The position numbers and the translations under genes were made by a program. A stretch of 64,000 bases of DNA from Streptomyces tanashiensis (GTDB lineage: Bacteria; Actinomycetota; Actinomycetes; Streptomycetales; Streptomycetaceae). Of the stretch, positions 1 through 6,932 are shown one piece after another; the stretch's first letter is position 1; each line of letters starts with the position of its first letter. The notes under the pieces are model-generated. The model saw only the letters and a list, made by a program, of their open reading frames with translations, was not told where the DNA came from and did no database searches. The DNA lies in assembly GCF_014648895.1 (NCBI RefSeq), contig NZ_BMRZ01000008.1, positions 248,001 to 312,000 of the forward strand, in the 5' to 3' direction.

Positions 1-211
1 GGCTGAACTCCTCGTACTCGCCCTCGGTGCCGTGGTACCAGCGGCGGAGTTCGGTGGACGGGGTGAGCGCCTTGGGCCACTCGTCGATGTGCGCGTCCGT
101 CTTCTTGAGGCCGCGCGGCCAGAGCCGGTCGACGAGGACGCGCACCCCGTCGTCGGGTGACGGCTCCTCGTAGACGCGGCGGACGCGGACGGCGGGGTTG
201 CTTGCGGCCAT
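1..211 (-). CDS. DUF488 family protein (N-terminal part, cut by window edge)
   Basis: Seventy codons are visible before the window ends. The protein begins MAASNPAVRVRRVYEE and contains the family-typical stretch VLVDRLWPRGLKK followed by EWPKAL and LRRWYHG, which are hallmarks of the short DUF488/YeaO proteins. The biochemical role of the family is not established. The ATG lies about 210 bp downstream of the tetR stop on the same strand, with repetitive DNA between them, so it probably has its own promoter. The C-terminal half is missing, so completeness cannot be judged. Confidence 0.85.
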   Translation of the reverse strand, partial: MAASNPAVRVRRVYEEPSPDDGVRVLVDRLWPRGLKKTDAHIDEWPKALTPSTELRRWYHGTEGEYEEFS

Positions 212-316
212 GGCTCCAGGGTGCGCGACGCAACGGGGTTCACCCCGATCGACGCGCGGCGGGGGCCGGGGTTCGCCCTCCCCGACACGCTGGCTTCCGC
301 CTTGCGACGTACGGGC

Positions 317-444
317 CCGGGGCCGGGGCTCGGGCCGCGGCGCTCGCGCCGGCCGGGGCTCAGGCCTCGACCAGCGCGCACCGGCCGGGGCTCAGCTCTC
401 GACCGACGCCCGCCGGCCGGGGCTCAGCCCTCGACGCGCAGGGC
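317..444. repeat. 32-bp tandem repeat, three good copies, duplicating the tetR 3' end
   Basis: The 15-mer CCGGCCGGGGCTCAG occurs at 349-363, 381-395 and 413-427, exactly 32 bp apart, followed each time by a related CTCGAC stretch. A weaker copy sits near 317. The rightmost copy spans the tetR stop codon (TCA at 424-426 on the plus strand), so the other copies carry duplicates of the end of the gene including its stop codon. The region between tetR and the DUF488 gene is otherwise empty. Confidence 0.8.
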
Positions 445-1026
445 CGGGAGGAGGACGGCGTCGACGAAGGTCCGCATGGTCGAGGCGTCCGCGAAGCGCT
501 CCTCGAAGAGCCGCTCGATGCGGAGCATGCCCATGAAGCAGGGGGCGACGAAGCCGATCGCCGGGTTGTCGGCCGCGACCTCGCCCCGCTCGACCGCGCG
601 GGCCATGACGGCGTCGATGGCCGCGACCTCGGGGGCGATGACGGTCTCGCGGAGGGCGGCGCGCAGGTCGGGGTGCTGCATGTAGGCCTGGGCGACGGCC
701 TCCATGAGCTCGGCGTCCCGCTCGCGGTGGGAGGCGGCGATCCGGGCCGCCTCGCGCAGGTCACCGGCGAGGGTGCCGGTGTCGATGCCGGTGAAGACGG
801 TGCAGCGGCGCTGGGCCAGGGCCGCGGTCACGAGCTGGGGTTTGGTGCCCCACTGCCGGTAGAGCGTGGCCTTGCCGCACTTGGTGCGGGCGGCGACGCC
901 CTCCATGGTCACCGAGTCGTAGCCGCCCTCGCGGAGGAGGCAGAGGACGGCGTCGTAGAGCTCCGTCTCGCGCTCCGGCGTGATCTTGCTGCGACGGGCT
1001 GCGGCGGTCGCGGCCTGAGTGGACAT
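424..1026 (-). CDS. TetR/AcrR family transcriptional regulator
   Basis: The 200-aa protein has an N-terminal helix-turn-helix typical of the family (VTMEGVAARTKCGKATLYRQW, about residues 39-60) and a C-terminal TetR_C-like ligand domain. The start at MSTQAATAAARR is preferred because a longer reading frame would run through the operator. The ligand domain contains GEVAADNPAIGF and ends in VLLPALRVEG. The gene is divergent from the PAP2/DMT pair, with a perfect inverted repeat 70 bp upstream of its start, so it probably represses itself and perhaps that pair. The inducing ligand is unknown. Confidence 0.92.
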   Translation of the reverse strand: MSTQAATAAARRSKITPERETELYDAVLCLLREGGYDSVTMEGVAARTKCGKATLYRQWGTKPQLVTAALAQRRCTVFTGIDTGTLAGDLREAARIAASHRERDAELMEAVAQAYMQHPDLRAALRETVIAPEVAAIDAVMARAVERGEVAADNPAIGFVAPCFMGMLRIERLFEERFADASTMRTFVDAVLLPALRVEG

Positions 1027-1079
1027 CGATCCCTCCCGGACACCTCTGTCTCTGCACATACGAGAGTAGGGGGTGCACA

Positions 1080-1117
1080 ATCGAGACGCAAACGTATCGA
1101 GACGCTTGCGTCTCGAT
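1080..1117. promoter_or_regulatory. TetR operator: perfect palindrome plus an extra half-site
   Basis: ATCGAGACGC (1096-1105) and GCGTCTCGAT (1108-1117) form perfect 10-bp arms around TT. A third copy of the same arm, ATCGAGACGC, lies at 1080-1089 in direct orientation, 16 bp upstream. The element sits between the tetR start (1026) and the PAP2 gene (1177). The placement and symmetry fit the operator of the adjacent TetR protein; the extra half-site could allow a second dimer. Confidence 0.75.
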
Positions 1118-1176
1118 GAAATCGGATCTAGGCTCACTCCGTTTGTTGGCGATTTGACGGATTAGAGGGCCGCGCG

Positions 1177-2082
1177 ATGGCTGTCGGGATACGCGGGATA
1201 CGAGGAACACGTCCTGCAGGACCGGGGATGCCTCCTACCCCCGGCCCCGCCGGGCTCGACGGGGCCGAGGACGCCGAGGACGCCGAAGCCTCCTCCGAAC
1301 CCGAGCCGGCACCCCGCGACTCCTGGTCCGCGCCCGCCCGACCGCCGCTCCTGCGGGAGTTCCTGCTCGTCACCGCGCTCTTCCTCGTCTACAAGTTCGG
1401 CCGGCTCTTCGCCAACGGCCACGAGACCCGCGCCTTCCGGAACGCCGACCGCGTCTGGGACGCCGAGCGCGCGATCCACCTGCCGGGCGAGGGAACGGTC
1501 CAGCAGCTGCTCCTACACGGCGAACCGCTGATCAGGGCGGCCAACACGTACTACGCGGCCGTGCACTTTCCGGCCACCATCGCCTTCCTCGTCTGGCTGT
1601 ACTGGCGCCGCCCCGCGCACTACCTGTGGTCGCGCCGGGTCCTCGCACTCCTCACCGGCGCCGCGCTCGCGCTGCACCTGCTGATGCCGCTCGCCCCGCC
1701 CCGGATGCTCGCCGCCTCCGGACTCGTCGACACGGCCCGCGTCTACGGCCCCTCCGTCTACGGAGCGACGCCGGAGACGGACTCGATGGCGAACCAGTTC
1801 GCGGCCATGCCGTCGCTGCACTTCGGCTGGGCCCTGATGGTCGCGATCGGCCTGATCGCCGCCACGCGCTCCCGCTGGCGGGTGCTCTGGCTGCTGCACC
1901 CGCTGCTCACCCTGCTCGTCATCGTCGGCACCGCCAACCATTACTGGTTCGACGCGCTCGCCGCCGCCGTCCTCCTCGGCCTCGCACTGCTCGCCGTCCG
2001 CGCCCCCGGCCACCGGACCGCACCCCCACCCGTCCCCCGCACGCTCGGTGCGGCGCCCCTCCCGGTCGGAGCCCTTCGATGA
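1177..2082 (+). CDS. PAP2-superfamily membrane phosphatase
   Basis: This 301-aa protein starts with a disordered Pro/Gly-rich segment (about residues 1-55) and then has about six hydrophobic segments. The family motifs are visible: MPSLHFGWALM (phosphatase motif 2, with the conserved SxxH pattern) and NHYWFDALAA (motif 3). It resembles inositol-phosphotransferase/Aur1-type PAP2 proteins common in Streptomyces, which act on lipid phosphates or transfer phospho-head groups at the membrane. The substrate cannot be told from sequence. The stop overlaps the start of the next gene (ATGA), so the two are translationally coupled. Confidence 0.88.
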   Translation: MAVGIRGIRGTRPAGPGMPPTPGPAGLDGAEDAEDAEASSEPEPAPRDSWSAPARPPLLREFLLVTALFLVYKFGRLFANGHETRAFRNADRVWDAERAIHLPGEGTVQQLLLHGEPLIRAANTYYAAVHFPATIAFLVWLYWRRPAHYLWSRRVLALLTGAALALHLLMPLAPPRMLAASGLVDTARVYGPSVYGATPETDSMANQFAAMPSLHFGWALMVAIGLIAATRSRWRVLWLLHPLLTLLVIVGTANHYWFDALAAAVLLGLALLAVRAPGHRTAPPPVPRTLGAAPLPVGALR

Positions 2083-3143
2083 ACCCCGCCGCAGGCACCG
2101 CGCTCGCGGTCCTCCTCTCCCTCGTCTCCGCCGCCGGGTACGCGCTCGCCGCCGTCGCCCAGTCCCGGCTCGCCGCCGCCTCCCCCGCCGCCCCCGACGG
2201 GCGCGGGGCCCTGCGCGCGCTGCTCGCGCGCGGGCAGTGGTGGTGGGCGGTCGGCCTCAACGCCGCCGGCGCCCTCGCCCATGTGGCCGCCCTGCACTAC
2301 GGGCCGCTGACGCTGGTCCAGCCGCTCGGCGCGCTGACGCTGGTGGCGGCGCTGCCGCTGGGCGCCTACTGCGCGCGCCGCCGGGTGACCCGTACCGAAT
2401 GGCGCGGAGCCCTCTGGACCCTGGGCGGGCTCGTCGGGCTCGTCGCCGTGACCGGACCCACCGCCCCCGGCGAGGCCCTCAGCCTGCGCGAGTCCCTGGT
2501 CGTCGCCGCGGCGACCGCGCTCCTGATCGCCGCGCTGGCCTCCGGGCGGCTGCAGGGGCGGGAGCGGCGCGGGAACGGCGGCCCGGCCGCGCGCGGCCTC
2601 GGGCACGCCACGGCGTCCGGGATCGCCTCGGGCGTCGCCTCGGCGCTCACCCAGACACTGACGGCCGCGCTCGCGCTCGACCTGCCCGGCACCGAGCCGA
2701 CCTGGTGGCAGACCGCGCTGCTCGCGGTGCTGATATCCGGCTTCGCCTCCGGCGGCCTGCTGCTGTCCCAGGCCGCGTACCGGGGCGGGCTCGCGGCGCC
2801 GCTGGCCGTCGTCAACCTCTCCAACCCGGCGGCCGCCGCCGTGATCGGCGTGGCCCTGCTCGGCGAGACCTTCCGGGCGGGCGCCTGGGGCTGGCTGGTC
2901 GCGGCGGGCGCGTCGCTGGTCGCGGCGCGGGGCGTGGTCCTGCTGACGAAGGGCGGCACGCCGGAACCGACGGTGGTGGCGGTGGCGGTACCGGCCCCGA
3001 CGGCGGCCCCGGCCCCGGCGGTTCCGGCCCCTGCGGCGACGGCGACGGCGATCCAGGCGGAGGCACGGCCGATGCCGATCCCCCGCATCCCCGACCTCAC
3101 CGCGCCGGAGACCGAGCCGACCCCCGCGCCGGTCGGCGGCTGA
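2079..3143 (+). CDS. DMT-superfamily (EamA-like) membrane transporter
   Basis: The 354-aa protein starts at the ATG that overlaps the PAP2 stop codon by 4 bp. It has roughly nine or ten hydrophobic segments and the duplicated architecture of drug/metabolite transporters. Segments such as LHYGPLTLVQPLGALTLVAALPLGA and LAAPLAVVNLSNPAAAAVIGVALLGE are typical of the two EamA repeats. The last 70 residues are a Pro/Ala-rich cytoplasmic tail. The substrate is unknown. The tight coupling to a PAP2 phosphatase suggests a lipid-linked or head-group metabolite, but that is inference. Confidence 0.85.
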   Translation: MNPAAGTALAVLLSLVSAAGYALAAVAQSRLAAASPAAPDGRGALRALLARGQWWWAVGLNAAGALAHVAALHYGPLTLVQPLGALTLVAALPLGAYCARRRVTRTEWRGALWTLGGLVGLVAVTGPTAPGEALSLRESLVVAAATALLIAALASGRLQGRERRGNGGPAARGLGHATASGIASGVASALTQTLTAALALDLPGTEPTWWQTALLAVLISGFASGGLLLSQAAYRGGLAAPLAVVNLSNPAAAAVIGVALLGETFRAGAWGWLVAAGASLVAARGVVLLTKGGTPEPTVVAVAVPAPTAAPAPAVPAPAATATAIQAEARPMPIPRIPDLTAPETEPTPAPVGG

Positions 3144-3147
3144 ACCG

Positions 3148-3268
3148 GAGGCCGAAGGAGCACGCGGGCAGCGCGGCACCTCGCATCAGAAGCCAAGGCG
3201 CACGCGAACGGCGCGGCACCTCGCGTCGGAGGCCGAAGGTGCACGGGGACGGCGCCGCCCTCCCGAAT
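3148..3268. repeat. Three imperfect 40-41-bp tandem repeats
   Basis: Units begin at 3148, 3189 and 3229, each opening with a GAGGCCGAAG-like decamer followed by a GCACGCGG-like stretch and a GCGGCACCTCGC-like stretch. Copies 1 and 2 are the closest pair; copy 3 diverges in its second half. The array begins 5 bp after the DMT transporter stop and fills most of the gap before the SPFH promoter. No gene is apparent in it. Confidence 0.7.
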
Positions 3269-3276
3269 GCGTCACC

Positions 3277-3316
3277 TTGACGAAAACCGACCATGCCCCC
3301 TATCGTCAATATGACG
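3277..3316 (+). promoter_or_regulatory. Candidate vegetative promoter and small operator of the SPFH-NADK operon
   Basis: TTGACG (3277-3282) is followed after 18 bp by TATCGT (3301-3306), a good match to principal sigma-factor promoters. Overlapping the -10 region is an inverted repeat, CGTCA (3304-3308) and TGACG (3312-3316), separated by ATA. A purine-rich ribosome site, AAGGGGG, follows before the ATG at 3330. The inverted repeat is well placed for repression, but the regulator is unknown. Confidence 0.6.
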
Positions 3317-3329
3317 ACAAGGGGGTTCC

Positions 3330-4340
3330 ATGGCTGACATCACCCGGCGGGCCGGCTGGCGCCATCTGCGCTCCGCGCCCACCGCCCACATCCGCCACCA
3401 GCGCCGCGGCCGGCTCGTCCACGACGGCGAGGGGCTGAGCTTCTGGTTCCGTCCGCTCAGCGCCGCCCTCTCCGAGGTGCCGGTGAACGACCGCGAGCTC
3501 GCGATGGCCTTCCACGCGCGCACCGCCGACTTCCAGGACGTGAGCGTGCAGTCCACCGTCACGTACCGGATCGGCGACCCCGGCGCGGCGGCCACCCGGC
3601 TGGACTTCTCCATCGACCCCGACACGGGGGCCTGGCGCGGCGCCCCGCTGGAGCAGCTCGCCACCCTCCTCACCGAGACCGCCCAGCAGCACGCGCTCGA
3701 CGTCCTCGCCCGCACCACGCTCGCCGCCGCGCTCGTCGACGGCGTGGCGGCGGTACGGGACCGCATCGCCGCCGGACTCGCCGGCGAGCCGCGCCTTCCG
3801 GACACCGGCATCGAGGTCGTCGCGGTCCGGGTGGTCGCGATCCGCCCCGAGCCGGAGGTCGAGCGCGCCCTGCGCACCCCCGCCCGCGAGCAGATCCAGC
3901 AGGAGGCCGACCGGGCCACGTACGAGCGGCGCGCGGTCGCCGTCGAGCGGGAACGCGCCATCGCCGAGAACGAGCTCGCCAGCAAGATCGAGCTCGCCCG
4001 CCAGGAGGAGCGCCTGGTCGAGCAGCGCGGCACCAACGCGCGCCGCGAGGCCGAGGAGAACGCGGCCGCCGACGCGGTACGGGCCGAGGCCGAGGCCGTA
4101 CGGAAGGTCCGGCTTGCCCGGGCCGAGGCGGAGGCGGCGCGGGAGGTCGGCGAGGCGCGCGCCGAAGCGCAGTCCGCGTGGCTGCGGGCGCACGCGGAGG
4201 CCGACCCGGCGACCCTGCACGCCCTGGCCGTGACCCGGGCGGCGGAGAACCTGCCGCGCATCGAGCACCTCACGCTCTCCCCGGACGTCCTGACCGGACT
4301 GCTCGCCAGGCTGGGCGGCGAGGGCGGGGCACGGCCGTGA
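3330..4340 (+). CDS. SPFH/band-7 domain protein
   Basis: The 336-aa protein has an SPFH-like beta-rich domain at about residues 20-190 (DRELAMAFHARTADFQDVSVQSTVTYRI, and GIEVVAVRVVAIRPEPEVERAL), followed by a long charged Ala/Glu/Arg-rich coiled coil at about 190-290 (AVAVERERAIAENELASKIELARQEER). No transmembrane segment is evident. SPFH proteins form membrane-associated oligomeric scaffolds. The gene ends on a GTGA overlap with an NAD-kinase-like gene, so the two products are made together. AAGGGGG upstream supports the chosen ATG. Confidence 0.88.
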   Translation: MADITRRAGWRHLRSAPTAHIRHQRRGRLVHDGEGLSFWFRPLSAALSEVPVNDRELAMAFHARTADFQDVSVQSTVTYRIGDPGAAATRLDFSIDPDTGAWRGAPLEQLATLLTETAQQHALDVLARTTLAAALVDGVAAVRDRIAAGLAGEPRLPDTGIEVVAVRVVAIRPEPEVERALRTPAREQIQQEADRATYERRAVAVERERAIAENELASKIELARQEERLVEQRGTNARREAEENAAADAVRAEAEAVRKVRLARAEAEAAREVGEARAEAQSAWLRAHAEADPATLHALAVTRAAENLPRIEHLTLSPDVLTGLLARLGGEGGARP

Positions 4341-5236
4341 GCCTCGCGCCGCGCGCGGTGCTCGTGCACCGGACCACGGAGTACGAGGAGCTGCTCGCCC
4401 GGCACGGCACGCACGGGCAGGCCGCGTTCTTCCTCTCCGCGCGCGGCCGCTCGGTCGACGCGGTGCGCGAGCGGCACGAGCGCACGCGGCGGGCGCTCGC
4501 CGAGGTGGCGGGCGCGGTTCCGCTGACGTGGCGCCAGACGCGGGTCGAGCGGGCCGACCTGGACAGGTTCCTGTTCGGGCCCGAGGACGTCGTGGTGGTG
4601 GTCGGGCAGGACGGTCTTGTCGCCAACGCGGCGAAGTACCTGACGGGGCAGCCCGTCATCGGCATCGACGCCGACCCCGGGCGCAATCCGGGCGTCCTGG
4701 TCCGGCACCGCCCGGACCGGGCACGGCGGCTGCTGCCGTACGCGGCGGGCACCGGGGCGGCGGTCGACGAGCTGACGATGGTCGAGGCCGTCACCGACGA
4801 CGCGCAGCGGCTCCTCGCGCTGAACGAGATCTACGTCGGCCCGCCGGGACACCAGACCGCCCGCTACACGCTCGGGCTCGACGCCACGGACGCCCCGCCC
4901 GAGCCCCAGGCCTCCTCGGGCGTCCTGGTCGGCACCGGCACCGGCGCCACGGGCTGGCTCCGCTCCCTGTGGGAGCAGCGCTCCAGCCCGCTCGCCCTGC
5001 CGGCGCCGACGGACGCGCGGCTCGCCTGGTTCGTCCGCGAGGCCTGGCCGTCACCGACGACCGGCACCACCCGCGTCGAGGGCCTCCTGGACGCGGGCCG
5101 GGGCCTGCGGCTCACCGTCGAGTCGGACCGCCTGGTCGCCTTCGGCGACGGAGTCGAGTCGGACGCCCTCGAACTGACCTGGGGCCAGACGGTCCGCCTC
5201 ACCGCCTCGGCGTCCCGCCTGCGACTGGTCCACTGA
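4337..5236 (+). CDS. NAD kinase-like (NADK/DAGK fold) protein
   Basis: This 299-aa protein shows landmarks of ATP-NAD kinases: DVVVVVGQDGLVANAAKYL at about residues 84-102 in the place of the GGDGT loop, ALNEIYVG at about 161-168 in the place of the NE/D motif, and the beta-rich C-terminal segment VLVGTGTGATGWLRS at about 201-215. The nucleotide loop reads GQDG rather than GGDG, so catalysis on NAD is not assured. It starts at a GTG overlapping the SPFH stop codon. The pairing with a band-7 scaffold is tight and may reflect a membrane-tethered NADP-forming or sugar/lipid kinase, which is inference. Confidence 0.8.
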   Translation: MSLAPRAVLVHRTTEYEELLARHGTHGQAAFFLSARGRSVDAVRERHERTRRALAEVAGAVPLTWRQTRVERADLDRFLFGPEDVVVVVGQDGLVANAAKYLTGQPVIGIDADPGRNPGVLVRHRPDRARRLLPYAAGTGAAVDELTMVEAVTDDAQRLLALNEIYVGPPGHQTARYTLGLDATDAPPEPQASSGVLVGTGTGATGWLRSLWEQRSSPLALPAPTDARLAWFVREAWPSPTTGTTRVEGLLDAGRGLRLTVESDRLVAFGDGVESDALELTWGQTVRLTASASRLRLVH

Positions 5237-5248
5237 GCCGCGCCGCCC

Positions 5249-5354
5249 GCCCTCGTTGTGGGCATGCGTTCCTCCCCCAGACTTCGTCCGGGAGGTGCCC
5301 CCAGGGCGATGGGGGTCCCCCCTGCTCGAGCGGGACGATTGCCCACACGGGGGC
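5249..5354. repeat. Spacer-type palindromic element with nested hairpin
   Basis: TGTGGGCA (5257-5264) pairs with TGCCCACA (5340-5347), and the stem extends outward (GCCCTCGT on the left, CGGGGGC on the right, with one bulge). Inside lies a second hairpin, CCTCCC (5271-5276) with GGGAGG (5290-5295), and G/C runs that can pair further. It sits just after the NADK-like stop. Elements of this appearance are dispersed in Streptomyces intergenic DNA; it could also serve as a terminator. Confidence 0.6.
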
Positions 5355-5506
5355 GGGGCGGGCCCCACCCAGGGAGGCGGGCACCGCCCCGGCCGGAAAC
5401 GATCGCCGGTGCGTCGGCGGGGCCGCGCGCGGCGTTATGCTCGGCGCGCTTCGCCCGGGTTCCCGCCCCGGCGTCCGCCCGCCTCCCGGCCGTCGAAGGA
5501 CACCGC

Positions 5507-6373
5507 ATGACCTCCGTCTCCTCCGGTTCGCTGTCCGTCTCGTCCGCCACCCCGCAGGAGTGGGCGCTCGTCCGGTCCTGGGCCGCCGAGGAGGGGTGGA
5601 ACCCCGGGCTCTCCGACGTACCGGCGTTCTTCGCCCAGGACCCCGCCGGCTTCTTCCTCGGCCGGGTCGATGGGGAGCCGGTCTCCGCCATCTCGGTCGT
5701 CACGTACGACGACTCCTACGCCTTCCTCGGCTTCTACCTCGTCCGCCCCGCTTTCCGCGGCCTCGGACACGGCCTCGCCACCTGGCGCGCCGCCCTCGCC
5801 CACGCGGGCGGCCGGGCCGTCGGGCTCGACGGGGTGCCGGCGCAGCAGGACAACTACCGCCGCTCCAACTTCGCCACCGCGTACCGCACCGCGCGGTACG
5901 TGGGCGAGGTCCCTGCCCCCGACCGCCCGGTGGCCGGTGTGGTGGCCGCCGGGAAGGTCGACCGGGCCGCCCTCGCCGCGTACGACGGCGCCTGCCACCA
6001 CGCCGACCGGCCCCGGTTCCTGGACGCCTGGCTGACCACTCCCGGCCATCGGGCGCTGGCCCGTGTCGTCGACGGACGTCTGACCGGGTACGGGCTGGTT
6101 CGTCCCGCGGAGGACGAGGCCCGCGTGGGGCCGCTCTTCGCGGACACCCCGGCGGACGCGGCGGCCCTGCTCGACGGGCTCGCCGCCGAGGCGCGGGAGT
6201 TCGGCGCGGCCCGGATCGCGGTCGACATGCCGGAGGCGAATCCGGCCGCGGCCGCGCTGGCCGAGGAGCGGGGCCTGGAGCCGACGTTCGAGACGGCCCG
6301 GATGTACACGGGCCCGGTCCGCCCGGTGGCCCGGGAGCGTGTCTTCGGGGTCACCACGCTCGAACTGGGCTGA
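5507..6373 (+). CDS. GNAT acetyltransferase, two-domain
   Basis: The 288-aa protein starts at MTSVSSGSLSVSS. The N-terminal GNAT domain (about residues 10-135) has the acetyl-CoA loop FYLVRPAFRGLGHGLATWRAAL, where RGLGHG fits the Q/RxxGxG/A motif. The C-terminal part (about 160-285) resembles the Acetyltransf_18-type second lobe (VGPLFADTPADAAALLDGL and MYTGPVRPV). Such tandem proteins acetylate small molecules or amines; the substrate here is unknown. It appears to be a single-gene unit. The upstream spacer holds the palindromic element, and the downstream gap is long. Confidence 0.87.
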   Translation: MTSVSSGSLSVSSATPQEWALVRSWAAEEGWNPGLSDVPAFFAQDPAGFFLGRVDGEPVSAISVVTYDDSYAFLGFYLVRPAFRGLGHGLATWRAALAHAGGRAVGLDGVPAQQDNYRRSNFATAYRTARYVGEVPAPDRPVAGVVAAGKVDRAALAAYDGACHHADRPRFLDAWLTTPGHRALARVVDGRLTGYGLVRPAEDEARVGPLFADTPADAAALLDGLAAEAREFGAARIAVDMPEANPAAAALAEERGLEPTFETARMYTGPVRPVARERVFGVTTLELG

Positions 6374-6932
6374 GCAACCCGCCCACGCCACTTCGCCCAG
6401 ATCAACCCAGATCCACCCAGATCCACCCGGGTCTAGCCCTATCTACCCCGGTTCATCCCAACTCATCACGCCCTCATCCCTCTCATCCGAATCCAGCCGC
6501 TTCGCCCGCTCCGCGCGACCCGGCCGCTCCGGCCGGAACCGCGACCCGAGGCCCCGCCGCACCCGCGCCGCTGACGCGCCCGCAGCCCTGCCAAGTCGGG
6601 GGCGGAACGCGGGAGAAGGGCCCCTCGTACGCTCCCCCTCCCCGGACCCCCACCGCCCGGTGAGGGGTGACAAGGGTTTTCCCCGTATCGGGTTCACCCC
6701 CCCGTTCCCTACTGTCCTCCGCACCGGCAGATATCATCCCCCGAGCGCACCCTGACAGGTGCATGCGGAGGGTGCTGTCCGCCGGTGACGGCCTTGACCC
6801 GGGCCGTCGCGCCGGTGGCGGCGCACGGGCCCCCCAAGCCCAGGGAACGACGGAAGCGACCCCACTTCGCCCCGCCCGTCCCGCGCCGCCGCCACTGCTC
6901 CGCAGTTACGTCGTACTCGAAAGGGCCACACC
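6374..6932. other. 559-bp non-coding gap before the S8 protease
   Basis: No convincing gene lies here. The left end holds a decamer array (6396-6435, listed separately) that fades into degenerate copies to about 6480. The right half (6660-6930) probably holds the protease promoter and a long leader. CACCCT and AGGGTG around 6747-6775 can pair as a weak stem. I could not assign a riboswitch or a confident promoter. Confidence 0.5.
6396..6435. repeat. 10-bp tandem repeat, four clear copies
   Basis: Successive decamers read CCCAGATCAA, CCCAGATCCA, CCCAGATCCA and CCCGGGTCTA, with more degenerate copies to about 6480. They lie 22 bp downstream of the GNAT stop codon. The unit is short and without spacers, so this is a minisatellite-like tract and not a CRISPR. 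Confidence 0.75.

Noticed and set aside
1941..3179. A 412-aa open frame on the minus strand opposite the DMT transporter.
   Set aside because: Composition is Arg/Gly/Gln-rich and no domain is visible; the plus-strand frame encodes a transporter with good membrane segments.
6396..6480. CRISPR-like array.
   Set aside because: The units are 10 bp, contiguous, without spacers, and no cas gene is present.
6374..6932. A riboswitch in the long leader before the S8 protease.
   Set aside because: I could not match the stems to a known class; only weak short stems are seen.
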